Assembly: GCA_012845835.1 (NCBI GenBank)
Contig: JABAKD010000021.1
Location: 6,169,386 to 6,233,385, forward strand
Direction of reading: 5' to 3'
DNA length: 64,000 nt
Origin: Undaria pinnatifida
Taxonomy: Eukaryota; Sar; Phaeophyceae; Laminariales; Alariaceae
Shown here: piece after piece, positions 59,103 to 64,000 of the stretch
How the letters are laid out: the number at the start of each line of letters is the position of its first letter
How positions within the stretch are numbered: the stretch's first letter is position 1
Position numbers and translations under genes: made by a program
Notes under the pieces: model-generated
Told to the model about the DNA's origin: nothing
The model's input: only the letters and a program-made list of their open reading frames with translations
Databases searched by the model: none

Positions 59103-60566
59103 CTGTACGAGGATCGGCGGCCGTATTGAGGTACGTTCGTTTGATCATCCGAAGTATGCCGGAAACGGGTGGGAGGGGTAGGGCGCTAGTATAAATGTTT
59201 ACCTGTTGAAAATACTCCCACTGCTGACGTCCAGGAGAGGGATTAGGTTAGGGTATATGCACACAAAGAGAGTAAGCCCCAGACAAAAATACGCCATACT
59301 AAACAATTCACATTCGCCGGTGAAAATATGCCACACGCACGAAGGCCCGTAGCATCACACGGTCGGCGGTGAAGTCTCTACAAACAGCAAAATCGACGGT
59401 AGAACAGGGAGTACGGTACAGCATTTTATGCCCCAACGGCGTCCGAGCGCAGAACCTCCCTAATACTGCAGTACCTTTCAATATGTCTACTTTTGAGACC
59501 GTAATAACGCATGGTGTGGCCGTCGCTACGCACTACAAACTCCTTAAACGTTAGGTGAACGGCAAGCACAAGCTGCCCAGAAAGACTCTATCGTTCGGTC
59601 CGCGCTTCCATTTGTTTTCGCCTAATGTAGCCACAGGCTACGCAGGACGCGAATGGATTACTCTATCGATTGCCCAACACACGAAAAAAGGCACTTACAA
59701 TAATTTAGCATGGAAGCCAACGCTCGGGGCCACACAGGTCGCGGAAAGTAGCCAGCCAAGGTCCAGAGAAAAAACACCGATGATCGAAAGGAAATTCTCG
59801 TAAATTGGTGGAAACCCCACATTTGTGACATCAGCAAACTGCACACGCAAAGAAGGAAGCAAAGGGCACGATATGAGGTTTTCTTGAGCCCATCAGAAAG
59901 AAGCCACGAACAAAACGCAATACGTCGGGGGAAATCGTGAAGGGAAGTTGTCGATGGTGCGAAAACAGGCCACAACACAGCTGAAGATCTGCAGCACTGG
60001 TGTCGTGGAACCCTCACGGAACCATCGCGCCCGTCGATACAAAGCAGACTTTAAGTATTTGCGGAACATGTGAATTTATCGACAGCATGCTCAGTTGTCT
60101 GAGTGGGCATCATCTTCGGTTTTTTTCGTCTGTAGGTGACTTTACCCCCATCAGTATCATGACCCCCCTTCGTGTTGGACGCGAGGCCCATGTGTTGAGT
60201 TACTGAGTTGCTGAAAGGTGATACGATCGCGGAGAATTGTTGAAAGAAAACTCGTGTGGTGTATAAAGTCTCTGCTCGGCGTAGGGTACGCGACACACAA
60301 AAACGCCGGTATCACGCTTGTGTTCATCCGAGCCTCAAGCTGTGGGGCCGGCGGTGGGTGTGGAGGGGGCTCAAAAACACATTTTTAATTGGTATACCTC
60401 CTATATGCTGTATTTTTATCCTGAGGACTATACCCATCGATCTACTATGCTTTCATTCGGGCATTATGGCGAATCAAGTTTTTCCCTACCTTTTAGTTCG
60501 TGTGCCTACGAGATACGGTCGGTTTCTCAGTTGTACTATATCCAGTACGCAGTAACAAGCCTGCGG
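59103..60566. other. No supported gene
   Basis: Probably contains upstream intron or further exons of the membrane protein gene, but none is recognisable. Plus frames at 59369-59554 and 59555-59803 are in one frame separated by a TAG and have no domain. Confidence 0.4.
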
Positions 60567-60800
60567 CAATTGTGGATGTAATAGCATACCTCTGTTTTCC
60601 GCTGATGGCTTTGAGCCACTCGCACGAGTGACTCTGTGCCTCACTGTCGAAACGTCTAGAGGTATGTCTGGCTTGCAAGCAGCGTAGCTAACTATGTTGC
60701 ATTGCAAACTTACGTCGCTGGATAGTTTTTACCAACCAGCCGCCAAGGTACACGGGGTCACTCGCGCTAGTGTGGCTCCGATGGAGGTGCTCCACTTTTT
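60567..60800 (+). mobile_element. MITE copy, diverged
   Basis: GAGCCACTCGCACGAGTGACT and GGGTCACTCGCGCTAGTGTG palindromes are spaced about 140 bp apart, as in the other copies. The left flank (CTCTGTTTTCCGCTGATGGC) resembles the family's CCCCGTTTTTACTGGTGTG. The terminal inverted repeats are lost. Confidence 0.65.
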
Positions 60801-62339
60801 TTCTCCGATGTTGATCGATTTGAGGCACCACAAGACCTCTTCCAAAAACTGATTTCGAGGAAATATGTAACTCGCTACTGAATTCATGAACACTCCTAGG
60901 GTCCCCAGGGGTACAAAATGAAGAATCATATATAACTGAAATGAAAAAATTCTGGCGATACTTTCGGTTTAAAAGGCCGGGTTATAAAACAACAGCTTCA
61001 GAACAAAAGTGATGCCTCGATCGTAACACGCGTAGCATTCGCTCTCGTGACGACCCTTCACCCCGGATGGTTACAATCTATAGCTGGTTTGCTGATTTCG
61101 TCGTTGGAGCTCTGAAAAACGATTCGGTTCGGAGTATGACCAGGTAAGAAACTATATCACCTCACTATTCCGCTGATTTTGAGAACCCGTTGCGGGACTT
61201 GTCCAACGCCCAATCCAACCGCGGCGAGGATGTCTATGGCCAGGAGATTAGCGTGGCTTGGATTGTGACTGGCACATTCTACCAAGGAGGTAGCGGTTTC
61301 ATCTAGGATCGTTTCTGAACGACGTAGAGTCTTGATCCAGAACCGTTGAAAAAAAATCATGTTTTGTTTGTGCATGATTATCGTTGTGCGCCTAGGCCAT
61401 ATGTGATTTTGCATCCGGTACAGGTTTGATTTTCACGAACTCCGTTGTTGGGGGAGGTGCCCAAACGCATGAACGTCAGATGAAAAAGTGGCGAACCTCT
61501 ATAGTAGCACCCGTCACATGTATCAGGTCAAACACCGTGAGACAGCCTATTACTTCGTGGACCCCGTCAACAGGCACAGTTTGGTTTAATGATCCACCTA
61601 TAGCGAGCGGCTCATTCGTTCTCTGGTCCAAGTCTCATTCGTGACGACGCCGGTTGGGCAACCTCCGCTATGCTTCACTAAAAATGTGGCGCAACTAAAG
61701 CGGCGACCCCACGACAACTCCAAGTATCTTGCGGCTACGACAACATTTGCATTGTCATACGGCACGCCTCTATGTCTATTTCTCGGCTTACCGCGGCGGA
61801 AATTTGCCAGACAACTGCCCTCCATGAACACATCAGAAGTGGTGTTGGAGAGCCGCCGACGACAACGCAGTTGCACACGGCGACACGGACAAGAGAACGC
61901 AGGAGGCAGGTTGAGGAACACAGAGAGAGCAACGACGTAGGAAGGTTAATGGTTTGGAATTCCAAGACTCCAACATACTGAAAACAATTTCGTACTCCGT
62001 ATGCAATACCGGAAAGGTGAACGATGAAAGGTGTATATTTTCTGCAAGCTAGCAACTTGTTTAGGTGTCGAGGGTGGGTCGTAGCATAGAGTACTAATCA
62101 AAGCTAACACCACGGTTCCCAGAAGAGAGTGTACGCTCCCAAGCGTAAACGCTGGCTACCTTTTTCTTCCTGACATGGGCTTGACGCCTACACACCCCGA
62201 CGAGTCAGCAATGAGACCGCAATGTGCAAATCTCAAATTGTTTATGAGCAGAAGCTTGTACTTTCCCATGGTGCCGGAACGTTTTCCAGCAGTTATGTAA
62301 CTGTTTGATTGCTGTGATTCCTGACTGATTCTACTTTAG
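60801..62339. other. No supported gene
   Basis: Frames up to 107 codons on both strands without recognisable domains. I looked here for further exons of the membrane protein family on the minus strand and saw none. Confidence 0.45.
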
Positions 62340-62590
62340 CCCCCCCACGAGCGCGACGAGTTTCTTTAACAAAACGTTTCATGGCTGTTTGACAAAAGGA
62401 AATATGCTACGAAAGATATGTATTCACATATTTCCCTGTTGTAAAAGCGCTATCGGAAGATGACGTCGGGATGGCCGGAGGCGCCGTATACGGCACGGAG
62501 CCGGTTTCGAAAACCGGCGATTTCGTTAAAAGAAAGTTTGGAGGCTGCCATAGAAACGATTCACTTGCAGCGTCAATCGTTTTTACCCAA
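62340..62590 (+). repeat. Dispersed repeat R2, copy 2
   Basis: It is collinear with 24290-24560; see that entry for the shared words. Confidence 0.75.
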
Positions 62591-62903
62591 TTTCGCAGAG
62601 GGTGCCTGATTGATTCCCTAAACAGACGATGGGATTAATTCTACAGTTAGAAGTCATCCCCCACGGTAAGTAGGATCCGCACGTTTTGCGCCAAAAACGG
62701 TACACCGGGTCGGTGGAGCTCCTCAATCGAGAGACTAACGGTTATCAAAAAACATATATAAGTGCACTTTGTTTTTTAAAACTAGGCCATAGACGCTTGG
62801 CCGGTTCGCCTATATCGAATCTCTGTGACAAGGTGGCTGTTTCCAACCATTTCAAGCAAAAGGGTTACTCTACAGTTTCCGGGGATAGCATCTCAAAAGT
62901 GCT

Positions 62904-63560
62904 TCAAAATATCCGAACTCGAAAGTGTTGTCCGTGCGTAAAGTAACAGGCAGAGAGCTTGTTCGCACACGGTAAACAACAAAATATCTCGCCTATGACA
63001 ATCTTAAGCTTGGACAGCGGCAGCCCCGTAAGGAACGCTCCGACCCTCCAGCCCATCGTCCTTTGGTCTTTTTTTCGCACTTCCGCAGAGGGCTCCTCAG
63101 CATGCTCCTTTGGTTCGTTCTGTACCTGGCCATCTTCCATCACCGATGATCCACCATACGCTCTGCTCACCCCAGACTGGGAGTCGATCGCTCTCTCCGC
63201 ACTCGAACCGGCGCTTGCTTCACCGGTACTACCGTCATTGACGGAATCTAGGTTGACGCCCCCATCGAAGCTACGACCTGTAGATTTTATTCCGACGCGT
63301 CGTCGATCCCATCGGAAACTGGAGAAACCGGTTGGCTTGGAGGTAGCTCGACTGAAGTCGGTTACACCGCCCACTTCCGAGCGAGACAACATAGCGGCAC
63401 CGCGGCGTTGAATCTTCGCCACCGACTGCTTGGTGCTGGCCACGGTGGTGGACACGGCGCCCCCGCCGCCAATCTGAGCGCGTGAGTTCGGGGTGTCGTC
63501 AGCGTTAACAGGGTTCATCGTTTGGTTCGACCAGCTATGGTGGAAAAACTATCTAATAAA
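62904..63560 (-). CDS. Fragment of a second membrane protein gene of the same family (linker exon)
   Basis: The minus-strand frame (Met at 63518, open to a possible acceptor near 63542) encodes about 170 Ser/Gly/Thr-rich residues and then LTGLPLSKLKIVIGE. A Ser-rich cytosolic linker leading into PLSKLKIV is what I expect just before the multi-pass module in this family. Because it lies upstream of a separate TM-plus-linker exon at 58.5-59.1 kb, it should belong to a neighbouring paralogue whose start is beyond the window's right edge. Its downstream exons were not found between 59.2 and 62.9 kb, so it may be truncated. The frame continues past IVIGE into FCCLPCANK, which is probably intron. 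Confidence 0.45.
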
Positions 63561-64000
63561 AAATTGTGCGTATTTTACAAGTACGAGCGGATTAATTCCT
63601 GTACGGCTCTCTGTATATGCCCGCGAATGTTGTAATTACTGTGTTTGTATTGGTTTTGTAAACTGTCTCTTGCCCTGATGCTTAGGCGACATTCATCTGA
63701 ATGAAATCGTAGAAAATAGAACCAGTATCGGTGGCATTTTTCACGTGCTTAACAATTGTTCGGACGACATCAACAAATGGCGCCACGAAAGCGGAGTAGT
63801 TTGAGCTGTTGGGGTCTAAAAGCTACGGTCGATCCAGAGTATCACACGCGTTGAATGGGTTCATGAGCGAGGCGAAGGCAGGGTTATTCAGCACACCCAA
63901 TTTGCCGCTGGTGCATATATGACACGGGAAAACATTACGATCCTTCTTTACGACGGAAAAATAATCAGCACGTTTGAGAAAAGGTCAGATTGCGCGTTTT
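63561..64000. other. No supported gene
   Basis: AT-leaning end of the window. It may be intron of the gene fragment at 62904-63560. Confidence 0.4.

Overview
This is eukaryotic nuclear DNA dominated by repeats and decayed transposons, with few intact genes. The evidence is spliceosomal introns with matching GT/AG sites, a Ty1/copia LTR element, a tyrosine-recombinase (DIRS-order) retroelement, a Helitron helicase remnant, MITEs and kilobase-scale minisatellites. The best-preserved gene encodes a multi-pass membrane protein module that I associate with large predicted proteins of oomycetes and algae. A stramenopile (for example a brown alga) is therefore my best guess for the host, but it is not proven. 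No rRNA, complete tRNA, CRISPR array or bacterial operon was seen.

Left part (1-15 kb): two copies of a ~260 bp MITE, then a 500-N assembly gap and a C-rich tract. The tract is split by a 6.4 kb copia retrotransposon (3445-9828) with ~5% diverged LTRs, a CCCCT target duplication and gag-pol broken by stops and frameshifts. After the tract comes a decayed zinc-finger gene (11465-13161) with an acidic tail, then one copy of a ~0.75 kb dispersed repeat.

Middle (15-36 kb): 7.8 kb of a degenerate 21-bp minisatellite, interrupted by a second, 20-bp minisatellite. Next are dispersed repeats, a 330-bp-arm inverted repeat (26.3-27.6 kb) and a YR retroelement on the minus strand (27.97-33.59 kb). The YR element has A1-gag-YR-B1-A2-B2 split direct repeats but no visible reverse transcriptase. 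A two-directional GTGCTC/GAGCAC repeat and an inverted copy of the dispersed repeat follow.

Right part (36-64 kb): a 5'-truncated Helitron helicase pseudogene on the minus strand (36517-37790), degenerate tandem repeats, and a tandem segmental duplication at 42-44.8 kb. One arm of that duplication carries a MITE and the other keeps the empty site. A TTTGG microsatellite and further repeat copies follow. From 50.5 to 58 kb the minus strand holds at least six short exons of one membrane protein gene that join in phase. A TM-plus-linker exon lies just upstream (58.5-59.1 kb) and a related gene fragment lies at 62.9-63.5 kb. The introns of this gene carry a MITE and copies of a short dispersed sequence. 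I found no gene network; the window is mainly a record of transposon insertion and decay around one or two membrane protein genes.
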